DNA of 41,584 bases, taken from contig DDTM01000002.1 in assembly GCA_002344075.1 (NCBI GenBank), forward strand, positions 541 to 42,124. Direction: 5' to 3'. Positions 33,387 through 41,190 of the stretch are shown here, in pieces. Each line of letters opens with the position of its first letter. The first letter of the stretch is position 1. The notes under the pieces were generated by a model. The model made no database searches and had not been told where the DNA came from. It worked only from the letters and a program-made list of their open reading frames with translations. The DNA is from Bacteroidetes bacterium UBA2364 (GTDB taxonomy: Bacteria; Bacteroidota; Rhodothermia; Rhodothermales; UBA2364). Made by a program: the position numbers and the translations under genes.

Positions 33387-33776
33387 TTAGGCCAGAAGAT
33401 TGGGTGGATGTGTAATATCTACGGGGGTTCCCTCAAGCGGATGTTCCTCGGCTTGAGGATGGCGGGATGGCGGGAGAGCACCCCCTATTTCCGGTAGCTC
33501 CTCGTTTCGAGGGGCCACATAAACTAAGCCGACAATTTGATGTTCAGTCGTGCTTTGTTGTTGTTTTTGTTGTTCTTGATCTGTTTTAATAAGGCGCTTC
33601 TTTAAGTAGCATTTACCGTTACACTTCATCTCCGGATTGCCACGATTGATGCACAGTACCTTACGTATATAATCCTGACGTCGCGAAAAGTCTAATTGCA
33701 CCCACAACGGAACCAGCCCTTGTATGACCAACAAGAGTACGAGGGTTGGGGTGATAAATTCGCGGGTCGTTTGCAT
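33387..33776 (-). CDS. Small membrane protein with C-x9-CNGKC motif
   Basis: This 129-residue protein has an N-terminal transmembrane helix (about 8-28, TPTLVLLLVIQGLVPLW). A short conserved segment follows, with C42 (VLCINRGNPEMK) and the pair C52/C56 in KCNGKCYLKKRL. Small Bacteroidota proteins with this CNGKCYL pattern exist near metal-related genes, to my knowledge without a proven role. The rest is Gln-rich and Pro-rich. ATG 33776 is used; the frame extends two codons to a TTG. It is upstream of the MbnP gene on the same strand, with a 223-base gap. Confidence 0.6.
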   Translation of the reverse strand: MQTTREFITPTLVLLLVIQGLVPLWVQLDFSRRQDYIRKVLCINRGNPEMKCNGKCYLKKRLIKTDQEQQKQQQSTTEHQIVGLVYVAPRNEELPEIGGALPPSRHPQAEEHPLEGTPVDITHPPNLLA

Positions 33777-33932
33777 GAACAACAATATTGATAATGCTTA
33801 AAATTAAAAAACAAATGACCCATCCCCTATTCATTAAGATGATCTTTGGTTGAAGAATAATATAAACCCTGTTCTATTTACAAGACAAAACACCTCCCAT
33901 AAGCCAATATTGTGAGTCATCTACAATAAAAA

Positions 33933-33956
33933 AAGCCCGATAATAATACCGGGCTT
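33933..33956 (-). terminator. Terminator after the endonuclease gene
   Basis: On the minus strand AAGCCCG and CGGGCTT pair around a 10-base loop, followed by a seven-T run. It is 20 bases after the endonuclease stop. Confidence 0.88.
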
Positions 33957-33976
33957 AGCACTTGAAAATAAGCCAT

Positions 33977-35722
33977 TTATTGACGAATAAGTTTACCCGT
34001 CTGAACCTGACCATCCACCGAAAGGCGATAAATATACACGCCGACTGGCAGCAAGGCGGCATGGATGTCCACTTCATGCTGCCCATCTCCCCGTTGTTCA
34101 TTCAAAACGGTTTGTACGGTTCTACCCAATACATCATGCAAGGTTAGTGTAATGTGTGCGGCTTTTCCGGTTGCAAAACGCAGCGTAGAAGTACCGACAA
34201 ACGGGTTAGGATAAGGCTTCTCGACCACAAAAACAGCGGGTTGGGTATGGTCTGTTTCCCGTGCAGTAGCCGAGTTCCCTGTACCGGAAAGGCTCACATT
34301 CAGGGCACTGCCCGTAGATGGCGTGATGGTAAGCAGGCCATTATACGAGGTGATAGACGAAGGTGCAAATCGTACACGAACAGGCGTATAGCCATAGGCT
34401 GGAACGGATCCGTTGCTTCCAGAAACCACCTGAAAACCCGCACCAGAGAGTGAAGTGGTATAGGTAAAGGCGGCATTTCCCCGATTGATTACATTGATTT
34501 CTGCTTCTAAGGTTTGTGTCAGGCCAATTTCGCCAAAGTTTTCGGCGGTGGGCACGCTGGCGGGAAGGGCATTGCTGGGCGCACCCGTAGCCGTCCCGAA
34601 GAACGAAGAGATCCGGTTTACAAATTCAGGATGATCCACAAACGGATTGCGGTTGTTCTGGAAGTTCATAATGCCTGTATTGCGGGCCTTCTCTTTGGCA
34701 TCGGGCAAGTCGTTTGCGTGCCATACACGGATGGCCGTTTCTTGTGCGGCGGTAAAAAAGCCGCCGAGGTTGCCATATCGTACCATAAAGTAAAACAACG
34801 AACGGGCGGTATTGCCTTTTTGTATGTCTCGTGGCTCATAAACATTGCTCAATAAATAGCTCCAATCCCCCGAACCGGCATTGCTACAGGTACCGTTTTG
34901 CGTAGGAATGTCTTTGTCGTGACACCTTACCCCAGCTCCTGTACGGTTTACATTCCCAAATGGAAAGTTGGAACGCTCATTATTGGCATCCACATCGGTG
35001 GGATAGAGGTGGTGAATATCCGAGACCATCGGATTATTCTCGTTAAAAAAGGACTGGGGCCACGTATGCTCGGTATTTATGTATTCGGGCGATGACGCGC
35101 TGGGTCGTGCGGTACTTGTGGACATCGTGATCAAGCGTCCGGTATAAATACACTCCAATGTCTTGGTTCCATTTCCGTTATTGATGGCATCCACCGACGT
35201 TCCAAACATGGCATCACGAGACGTATTGTAGCTATTGTTGGTATTGTTCTTGATGATGTTGTTCAATGCCGTTTTTAGGGCTTCTCCCCACAAGTCTTGG
35301 GTAGCGAGGTAATAATCGGTTTTGCTTCCGTAGTCCTCGTTATACACCGCACGGGCCGAGAGCGCCACCTCCACCACTTCGACACCGTTTTGCGCTTCGG
35401 CGGTGAGGATATCTTTATACGTCAGGTTTTCGGAGGATGAAAAAGAAACCGTGACCACCTGATTTCCGGAAGCCGAGAGAGTGAACGGTGTGGCAGGAGA
35501 AATCGTAAAATGTGTATCATAAACACTTATTTTTTCTACCGTTATAGGATCGCCTCCTGGATTAGACAAGGTAAAGGTTTTGTTGCAGGTGGTGTTAAAG
35601 GTGCAGTCGCCTATGTCTAAGGTGGTCAGATTGGCACTCAACATCGGACGGCTTTGTGCCCAAGCCGTTATAGGCAATAGGAAGCCGCATAAAACGAGGA
35701 TTTTTTTATAAAGAACGTTCAT
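33977..35722 (-). CDS. Exported endonuclease I with type IX sorting domain
   Basis: This 581-residue secreted nuclease begins with a signal peptide (MNVLYKKILVLCGFLLPITAWAQ). A choice-of-anchor-D-like beta sandwich follows at about 27-130 (LDIGDCTFNTTCNKTFTLSNPGG). The endonuclease I (EndA/Vsn-type beta-beta-alpha-metal) domain spans about 130-385, with EYINTEHTWPQSFF, SDIHHLYPTDVDANNERSNFPFG. A second small sandwich comes next, and the last 85 residues are a type IX secretion sorting domain (PYPNPFVGTSTLRFATG ... GVYIYRLSVDGQ). It probably degrades extracellular DNA for nutrients. It has its own terminator on each side. Confidence 0.92.
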   Translation of the reverse strand: MNVLYKKILVLCGFLLPITAWAQSRPMLSANLTTLDIGDCTFNTTCNKTFTLSNPGGDPITVEKISVYDTHFTISPATPFTLSASGNQVVTVSFSSSENLTYKDILTAEAQNGVEVVEVALSARAVYNEDYGSKTDYYLATQDLWGEALKTALNNIIKNNTNNSYNTSRDAMFGTSVDAINNGNGTKTLECIYTGRLITMSTSTARPSASSPEYINTEHTWPQSFFNENNPMVSDIHHLYPTDVDANNERSNFPFGNVNRTGAGVRCHDKDIPTQNGTCSNAGSGDWSYLLSNVYEPRDIQKGNTARSLFYFMVRYGNLGGFFTAAQETAIRVWHANDLPDAKEKARNTGIMNFQNNRNPFVDHPEFVNRISSFFGTATGAPSNALPASVPTAENFGEIGLTQTLEAEINVINRGNAAFTYTTSLSGAGFQVVSGSNGSVPAYGYTPVRVRFAPSSITSYNGLLTITPSTGSALNVSLSGTGNSATARETDHTQPAVFVVEKPYPNPFVGTSTLRFATGKAAHITLTLHDVLGRTVQTVLNEQRGDGQHEVDIHAALLPVGVYIYRLSVDGQVQTGKLIRQ

Positions 35723-35748
35723 GGGTATTCGGATTTAAAGAAAAGAAA

Positions 35749-35804
35749 AAGGCGTTTAAGGAGAACCCTAAAGATACAACATGGTTCTTCCGGTTAAACG
35801 CCTT
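35749..35804 (-). terminator. Long-arm hairpin terminator after the amidase gene
   Basis: AAGGCGTTTAA and TTAAACGCCTT, 11 bp each, are followed on the minus strand by TTTCTTTTC. The 34-base interior holds a second pair, AGAACC/GGTTCT. It lies 25 bases after the amidase stop and carries the AGGCGTTT motif that recurs near 36915-36945. Confidence 0.8.
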
Positions 35805-35829
35805 GTACATAAAAGATAAAGCGGACTCA

Positions 35830-36909
35830 TCAAAAATCCCAACGGCGGTTCGGATCTGTGGGTGGGGCTGGAACCCAAGAGGTATTGGGATTGGTGACCA
35901 CTGGTGGATTCGGGTTGGCGGGTGGGCTGGCCCAGAAGTTTTGGCTCACCCAGCGCTTCAAGGCGGCCTCCGTCGTATCCCCAAACAAGCGTCCGGGACA
36001 AAAGGTGCCATTAACACCACCTGTATAACCCGGCGCATGACGATGCCCAAAAATCTGATCCGGACGAATGCGGTACGTACTGAGCATCCAGCGAATGAGG
36101 GAAATGGTAGCCGTTTGCTGGGCTGCGGTCATCACTTCGTTGCGTGCAGCCATCAGTTCAATCCCCAATGAGTTGGCATTTGCCCCCCGACAATGCCACG
36201 CCCGATCTGAGTCGCGCACCATCTGGTAAATTTTGCCGTCTTTGTTCACCAAATAATGTGCCGAACGCTGGGTCTTGGGGTTTTGGTATTGGGCAATGAC
36301 CTGTGCCAGATTGGGGTTATCGGAGCAATGCAGGATGATGCGGGAAATGGTGGTTCCATTGCGAGACTCGGCATTGGGGCTTTCAAAAAAACCGGAAACA
36401 ATGGGCTTGGTATAAGGCTCCGAGGTGCCCGGCCCCGCGTGGTCGTCTGGCGGGGTGGGTGGGGTGGGCTGAGAAACCATGCCCAATAATTGATGGGCCT
36501 CCGGAAGCAGGTTCAGAACTTTGTCCACATAGGCCGGATTGGTGGAATACCGAGGCGCAATGAAGTTAAGGTAGCTTTCTGCCGAGCGGGAATGTGCTTT
36601 CCAACCAAAATACGGTGAACGGTCCATAAACCTCCAAAAACCGCGGATAAACGCCAGATTGTCCGCAAAACCACAGTAATAATCCCCGCCATCACTGGCC
36701 ATGTAAAAAACGGGAACCGCAAAACCCTGCATCTCGTTCCGAAACTTGAGGCCCGCATAGTTGAAGTATTGTTGCGAAAGCTGGGAAAAACCCCTGCCAG
36801 ACTCCAAAATCCATTGGGCCAAAGAAACCGCTCGCAATTGCGGAAATTCCATAACAAAGGTCTTGTAATCGGTGGCCAAGGCAGCAAATCGGGGCGCATA
36901 GTTGGGCAT
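35830..36909 (-). CDS. Leaderless glucosaminidase-amidase fusion (peptidoglycan hydrolase)
   Basis: This 359-residue two-domain cell-wall hydrolase has an N-terminal glucosaminidase (about 1-145). Its catalytic glutamate is E36 in WILESGRG, and FNYAGLKF, AFIRGFWRFM and RYSTNPAYVDKVLNLL follow. A Pro/Asp linker leads to an N-acetylmuramoyl-L-alanine amidase of the amidase_2 type (about 180-330). There IILHCSDN, SAHYLVNKDGKIYQMV, AWHCRG, GHRHAPG and FCPG supply the usual zinc ligands. The N-terminus is hydrophilic, with no signal peptide or lipobox. It would therefore stay in the cytoplasm unless exported by another route, as for endolysins or secretion-system effectors. It lies downstream of the conflict-type operon. 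Confidence 0.85.
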   Translation of the reverse strand: MPNYAPRFAALATDYKTFVMEFPQLRAVSLAQWILESGRGFSQLSQQYFNYAGLKFRNEMQGFAVPVFYMASDGGDYYCGFADNLAFIRGFWRFMDRSPYFGWKAHSRSAESYLNFIAPRYSTNPAYVDKVLNLLPEAHQLLGMVSQPTPPTPPDDHAGPGTSEPYTKPIVSGFFESPNAESRNGTTISRIILHCSDNPNLAQVIAQYQNPKTQRSAHYLVNKDGKIYQMVRDSDRAWHCRGANANSLGIELMAARNEVMTAAQQTATISLIRWMLSTYRIRPDQIFGHRHAPGYTGGVNGTFCPGRLFGDTTEAALKRWVSQNFWASPPANPNPPVVTNPNTSWVPAPPTDPNRRWDF

Positions 36910-37186
36910 AAGGCGAAAAGGCGTTTGATAGGTAAAAAGAGGCGTTTATCGAAAAACGAAGGAGCACCGCCTTCGGTTCCGAAAGAAGAAAATTTTACCC
37001 GACCTTTCGGCGTTCGCAGAACCCGAACGTCAGAAAGAGAAGAAATAACGGAAATCGCGAAAGCCGAAATATACGAAAAACGGAAATTTTTGCCGCGCAA
37101 AGCGCGGACTGATCCTGCCACCCCCACGACAATACCAAACCCCGCGTTTGTCAATATGCAAATTAAAAAATAATAAAATATTCATA
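36910..37186. other. Hairpin-rich intergenic region
   Basis: 277 bases lie between the vWA/FGE stop and the amidase start. They hold several short palindromes, the clearest a perfect 6-bp stem CCGCGC / GCGCGG with an AAA loop (37093-37107). CCTTCGGTTCCGAAAG-type and TTCGCAGAACCCGAAC-type pairs occur nearer the amidase gene, and two copies of AGGCGTTT lie near 36918 and 36941. TTGACA lies near 37150 on the minus strand and could be a promoter for the amidase gene. The frame crossing it (36513-37154) overlaps the amidase and is not believed. Confidence 0.5.
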
Positions 37187-39442
37187 TTATAAAGCCTTGG
37201 CGAGACGGAAGCCTACAAAGTCGTTACGGAGGGTCGGGTGGTTGTTGTAGCGGTTAGCAGCCCGCAGGTTCTGCGGCCTGCCGCCCCACGAACCCCCACG
37301 AAACACCCGACTCGTATTTGAATTTTTAGTTAATTTTTGCATATCCACTTGACTATACCTGAGCTGCTTTACCCTGTTCCGGAATGCTGCATAATTGTCC
37401 GTCCATTCGCTGTTTGTCCATTCCAATACATTCCCGTGCATATCCCGCAGTCCCCAAGCATTGGGCAGCTTTTCCCCTACAGGATGGGTTGCCCCACCGC
37501 TATTGGCCCCATACCACGCATGGTCTTCTAGCGCCTTCTCGTTATCTCCAAAATAATACCGTGTGCTACTACCCGCTCGGCAGGCATATTCCCATTCTTC
37601 TTCCAGCGGCAAACGAAAGACCCCTAGACCCAACCCATTCAGTTGTGCGCAATACGCCTGGCACTCCTCCCAGGATACCTGCTCTACGGGACGGTTTTCG
37701 CCTGAAAAACGGCTTGGATTAGACCCCATAAGGGCTACCCACTGTGCCTGTGTAACGGGCGTTTCCCCCATCCAAAACGACCCCGGCGGGCAGTAACGGA
37801 ACGCAAAGTCCACCCCTTTAATCGTCAGCACTTGGCGGTCGCCCGCTTTTGGGGGGGCTATGAGAGGAATAAAGCTGGTTTGATTGGGCAAGAGGTAGCC
37901 TTTTGCCTGCAAACCTTGCAGGGCGGCTTGCGCTTGGGGATCATCAGGGTTTTGAAAGGCTTGGGCAAAAAGCCGCAAGACCTGTAACGAAAAAGCGGCT
38001 TCGCTACGGTCTGGGGGCGCTTTTGGCGGGGCTTCGGTGAAGACTTGGGTGGCCAAGTAATCCAAGGTTTTGCCTAAGGCCATACGCAGTTTTTCATCTT
38101 GGTACAGGGCTTTGCCAAAATCTTCTAACAGCGACGGGGGAATGGTGGCCGTCCGCATCCAGTTAAGCTGTGTTAAGGTAAGGAGCGGCGCAAAACGGGC
38201 GAGGTCTTCTCCATCTTTTGGGGTGAGGGCTTGGCTTAGCGCCACCAAAACCTCCCAACGCAGTTCAAACGAGGTGGCCGTTAAGACAGCTACAAGGGTT
38301 TTCCCCAGCCACCGTTCCAAGTCGGGCAATTGGTCTAAGGCATAGCTGGGGGCTTTGGGGGCCCGCAGGCGGAAGGGGCTTTTGCGTTGGGAAACCCAAG
38401 CAGGGTCGGTTAAAGCGGCCAAGCTATGCAGAGAAGCGCTTATATGGCCTTCTGCTTCAGGATTTCGGTCTAAGAGTGGGAGGACAGGCAGGGTTTGGTG
38501 TACAATATCTTCGGGATAGCTCCAATAAGGGACGGGCTGGGGGCTTAAAACAAAACGGCGATCCCATTGGCTTAGCCCCGCCGCTAAATCGGGCTTCACC
38601 TCAAACTTATCTGGAAGAATCCATGTTTTTACATGCCCAAACACCAATAAAACGGCTTGGGAAAACTGCTGGTATAGGCTTGAGAGGGCATAAAACTGGG
38701 CGCTTTTCGGCGCATATACCCAAGTTGGGCTGTCTTGGTAATATAGTACCGTAAGCGAAACCCCTTCTTGTTGCAAGGCTTCGGCTAAGGCGCTGAGGGT
38801 GCGGGCAAAAAGGTCATGGGCCTGGTAGCATTCAATGAGAAAGAGGTAATGCGGGGCTTCTGGGACGGCTTTATAGACCAAACGAGGATAACCGGCTGCT
38901 TTGAGGGTGGCATGTACACTACGGCGCACATCCAAGGTCAATCGCTCGGTTTCTGTTTTACGGCGCAGGGCAAGGGCCACATTGAGAAATTCTTGATCGT
39001 GGGCGATGAGCTTGCTATTATCATGAAAGTTAAAGTCCGCTGGTGGGGAAAAGTCGGTTTCAAGGTCTATGGGTGGAAGGAAAGAAGAGGGTTGAGGTTT
39101 AGAAGCGGCGGGTTGTGGGGAGTCCGCTTTTTGTTTTTCTGGGTCTGGTTGCTTGTCTGGGCTAGGGGGACTTTGCCTTATTTCTTGGGCCTTGGGCTGG
39201 GCTTGCGTAACCGCTTCGGCGCGTTGTGCGGTATAGGCCTTTAGCAAGTGGTGCAACTGGCTTTGCTGGGTGGCACTCTCCGCCAAAATGGGGGTGAGAT
39301 AGCCCGCCAAATCGCCCGAAACCTCGATGGGTAGGCGTAAGAAAAGGGATTGCACCTTGAGCTGCTGGGCTAAACTCAGGCTAAACCCTTCATCATGTAA
39401 GTAGCTAAAAAGGTCTTGTGGCATGGCTGCGCGATGGCTCAT
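37187..39442 (-). CDS. Degenerate vWA-like plus FGE/C-type-lectin-fold protein
   Basis: This protein of 751 residues combines several parts. The N-terminal helical region is at 1-80, followed by a Pro/Gln/Lys-rich linker (about 85-130). A vWA-like Rossmann region spans about 195-330 (YLFLIECYQAHDLFARTLSALAEAL, VSLTVLYYQDSPTW, AVLLVFGHVKTWILP, WDRRFVLSPQPVPYWSYPE); the MIDAS DxSxS motif is absent. A helical region runs to about 535, then a formylglycine-generating-enzyme (SUMF1) domain (about 540-751). There MGETPVTQAQWVALMG, RLPLEEEWEYACRAG, NAWGLRDMHGNVLEWTNS and RGGSW are clear. The catalytic cysteine pair of true FGE near the C-terminus is missing, so it is probably a binding fold. ATG 39442, 4 bases after the MoxR stop, is preferred over GTG 39463. 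Confidence 0.7.
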   Translation of the reverse strand: MSHRAAMPQDLFSYLHDEGFSLSLAQQLKVQSLFLRLPIEVSGDLAGYLTPILAESATQQSQLHHLLKAYTAQRAEAVTQAQPKAQEIRQSPPSPDKQPDPEKQKADSPQPAASKPQPSSFLPPIDLETDFSPPADFNFHDNSKLIAHDQEFLNVALALRRKTETERLTLDVRRSVHATLKAAGYPRLVYKAVPEAPHYLFLIECYQAHDLFARTLSALAEALQQEGVSLTVLYYQDSPTWVYAPKSAQFYALSSLYQQFSQAVLLVFGHVKTWILPDKFEVKPDLAAGLSQWDRRFVLSPQPVPYWSYPEDIVHQTLPVLPLLDRNPEAEGHISASLHSLAALTDPAWVSQRKSPFRLRAPKAPSYALDQLPDLERWLGKTLVAVLTATSFELRWEVLVALSQALTPKDGEDLARFAPLLTLTQLNWMRTATIPPSLLEDFGKALYQDEKLRMALGKTLDYLATQVFTEAPPKAPPDRSEAAFSLQVLRLFAQAFQNPDDPQAQAALQGLQAKGYLLPNQTSFIPLIAPPKAGDRQVLTIKGVDFAFRYCPPGSFWMGETPVTQAQWVALMGSNPSRFSGENRPVEQVSWEECQAYCAQLNGLGLGVFRLPLEEEWEYACRAGSSTRYYFGDNEKALEDHAWYGANSGGATHPVGEKLPNAWGLRDMHGNVLEWTNSEWTDNYAAFRNRVKQLRYSQVDMQKLTKNSNTSRVFRGGSWGGRPQNLRAANRYNNHPTLRNDFVGFRLAKAL
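37205..37294 (-). other. Candidate variable repeat at the 3' end of the FGE-fold gene
   Basis: The last 30 codons before RLAKAL run from GGSWGGRPQN through RAANRYNNHP to FVGF. All five Asn codons here are AAC, with TAC, CAC, GAC and ACC at neighbouring positions. The preceding part of the domain uses AAT for six of nine Asn. This is the form of the variable repeat in lectin-fold targets of diversity-generating retroelements, but ordinary FGE-like domains end similarly. Confidence 0.4.
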
Positions 39443-39446
39443 TGGG

Positions 39447-40409
39447 TTACGAACGTTTTGCACGCGCTAAGTCGTCTTGGTTTTTGAGTAAAACCCCCAA
39501 GTAAGGGGCAAGTAGCTCTTTTTCCAAGGTGGCGGCGGCTCCTCCCCAAAGTTCCTCTAAGCGCAAGGCTTCCAACCAGCCCAATAACTCGGAAGTACTG
39601 GGTTTTTTGAGGCGTGCTTTTTCGCGAAGGGCTAAGAAATAGTCTAAAAGCGCGGGCGGAACTTTTTCATTAAAATGTACTTTTGCAATTTCTTGTAAAT
39701 CTGGCTTTTCTGGGAACGGCAAATGGTAAAAGATGCAGCGCCGTAAAAAAGCATCGGGCAACCCCTTTTCCGAATTACTGGTAAGAACCACCACCACCGG
39801 TTTCTCAGGGTCTTTTTTCAGGGTTTCGTTGGTTTCTTTGATGTCAAAGGCAAAGCGCTCCATCACATCCAATAAATCGTTGGGAAAGTCGCGGGGGGCT
39901 TTATCAATCTCGTCTATTAAAACCACATGGCTTCCCTGTACCAAGGTCTTGTTTTTGGGCCAATAAGCACGGGTTCGGTCGGTTGGATTGGTCAGGGCAA
40001 TCGCCTGCCCCAGCGCGTTGAGCGTGATAAAATCCCGTGCGGCAAGGTCTTTATGGGGTTCCTTTAGGTGAGCGGCATGGAAATGCGCCAAGGCATCATA
40101 GGTATAGAGCAGGTCGGTTGCTACAGAACTTGTTTTGGCATTAAACACCAAGGGCTGGTCTGAATTAAAGTGGGGTTGCCCCTTTAATGCTTTGGCCAAC
40201 CAATAGGCGGCTTGGGTTTTTCCACAGCCGGGTTCGCCCGTCAATAAGAGGGGCTGCCCTAAGGCCAAGGCGACTTTCACTGCTTTTTGCAAGCCTTCAT
40301 CGGGCAGATAGCCTTGCGATTTTTGGCTAAACGCTTGAGGCGCGATCTTTTTTGGAATAAAGTCATTCATCATAAGTAGGTATTTTAGCGTCAAGGGCTT
40401 AGGTGTCAT
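39447..40409 (-). CDS. MoxR-type AAA+ ATPase
   Basis: This 320-residue single AAA+ module (AAA_5/MoxR type) has Walker A GEPGCGKT (58-65), Walker B HVVLIDEIDKA (161-171), sensor VVVLTSNSEKGLPDAFLRRC with its arginines, and a C-terminal helical lid (about 240-310). MoxR ATPases remodel or activate partner proteins, most often vWA-domain proteins. The partner here is presumably the adjacent vWA-like/FGE protein. Starts are ATG 40409, which overlaps the upstream gene by 11 bases, or the ATG pair at 40373/40370. It sits in a tight minus-strand operon. Confidence 0.88.
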   Translation of the reverse strand: MTPKPLTLKYLLMMNDFIPKKIAPQAFSQKSQGYLPDEGLQKAVKVALALGQPLLLTGEPGCGKTQAAYWLAKALKGQPHFNSDQPLVFNAKTSSVATDLLYTYDALAHFHAAHLKEPHKDLAARDFITLNALGQAIALTNPTDRTRAYWPKNKTLVQGSHVVLIDEIDKAPRDFPNDLLDVMERFAFDIKETNETLKKDPEKPVVVVLTSNSEKGLPDAFLRRCIFYHLPFPEKPDLQEIAKVHFNEKVPPALLDYFLALREKARLKKPSTSELLGWLEALRLEELWGGAAATLEKELLAPYLGVLLKNQDDLARAKRS

Positions 40410-41190
40410 ATTCCCGCTGGCGTGCAGAATGATCCGGCTGCATGGCGTAGGGGTTATAGTCTGCTCCCGTCAAAAGCTCAAGGACTTCTTGCATGGAAAA
40501 GGCTTCTTGGTGTTGAGGCACAACCTTCCATTTAGGCTCAAATCGTTGGTTACATAAAACAAAATGGTCAATATCTGTTCTCTCGACATTGGCAAGCGCC
40601 GGTAACCATTTGCCATACTTGACTGCTGGTTTTGTTTCTGCTTCAAATAACCAGATAAAACGCACCTTGTAAGTATCAACAAATTTTTGTTGCCAATCCT
40701 CATGCAGTTCGCTAATACATGAGGCAAGAAAGGGGCTAAAAGAGGGAATTTGAAAGACAAAGAAGTAAACATGATTCGCCCTCCCATTATCCATTTCGGT
40801 AAAATCATTAGAAGCGAAACAATTCTTCATCTCCTGCAATAAGCTAGCCAAGTGCGCTTTAGCGTTTAAGCCAGATCGCTGCTTATTACAGTAGATAGGT
40901 TTTACAACGGACTTTACAGTCTCGTTTGCAGGTTTACCAATAGCTTCACAAATGGTTGGAACCAGCGGGAGGTAGGCTTGATGAGGCATATGGCAAGCTT
41001 CGCCCCATAGCCCATAACTTTGAACGAGAGGAGCCTTCTTCTCATGCGAAGAAACGGCATTTATTTGTTTCACACGGTCGCAATGTGTTAGAATGCGTTC
41101 ATGGGTATCCCCGCCCAGCAGAGGTTTCGCGCCCTCCTGTTCATGGCCAGACGAGGCACCTAGTTTCCCCGGTTCAAAGGGGCTTTTTTG
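40399..41190 (-). CDS. iSTAND-like region, probably the C-terminal part of a frameshifted TIR-like protein
   Basis: The frame is open from 41190 to the stop at 40399; its first conventional start is GTG 41073, but protein-like sequence continues upstream of it. The upstream part reads KSPFEPGKLGASSGHEQEGA and then THERILTHCDRVKQINAV. The CDRxxQ element, the later YGLWGEACHMPHQAYLPLV and the YFFVFQIPSFSPFLASCISELHEDW / VRFIWLFEAE strands resemble the inactive-STAND (iSTAND) pattern of conflict systems. I identify it only by pattern. No Walker A motif is visible. It ends 11 bases inside the MoxR frame. It could be a separate protein if GTG 41073 is used. Confidence 0.55.
   Translation of the reverse strand, partial: QKSPFEPGKLGASSGHEQEGAKPLLGGDTHERILTHCDRVKQINAVSSHEKKAPLVQSYGLWGEACHMPHQAYLPLVPTICEAIGKPANETVKSVVKPIYCNKQRSGLNAKAHLASLLQEMKNCFASNDFTEMDNGRANHVYFFVFQIPSFSPFLASCISELHEDWQQKFVDTYKVRFIWLFEAETKPAVKYGKWLPALANVERTDIDHFVLCNQRFEPKWKVVPQHQEAFSMQEVLELLTGADYNPYAMQPDHSARQREYDT

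Noticed and set aside
36513..37154. A 213-codon minus-strand frame reading through the spacer into the amidase gene
   Set aside because: It lies out of phase inside the well-supported glucosaminidase domain; only the spacer part reads smoothly, which is better explained by a repeat or structured region.
37187..37830. True formylglycine-generating enzyme activity for the FGE domain
   Set aside because: The C-terminal cysteine pair needed for catalysis is absent; the fold is more likely used for binding.
40399..41073. A second frame break between the CDR motif and the rest of the iSTAND-like region
   Set aside because: Careful re-reading of 41071-41091 shows the CDRVKQINAV stretch is in one continuous frame with the downstream part, so only one shift (at 41184-41189) is needed.
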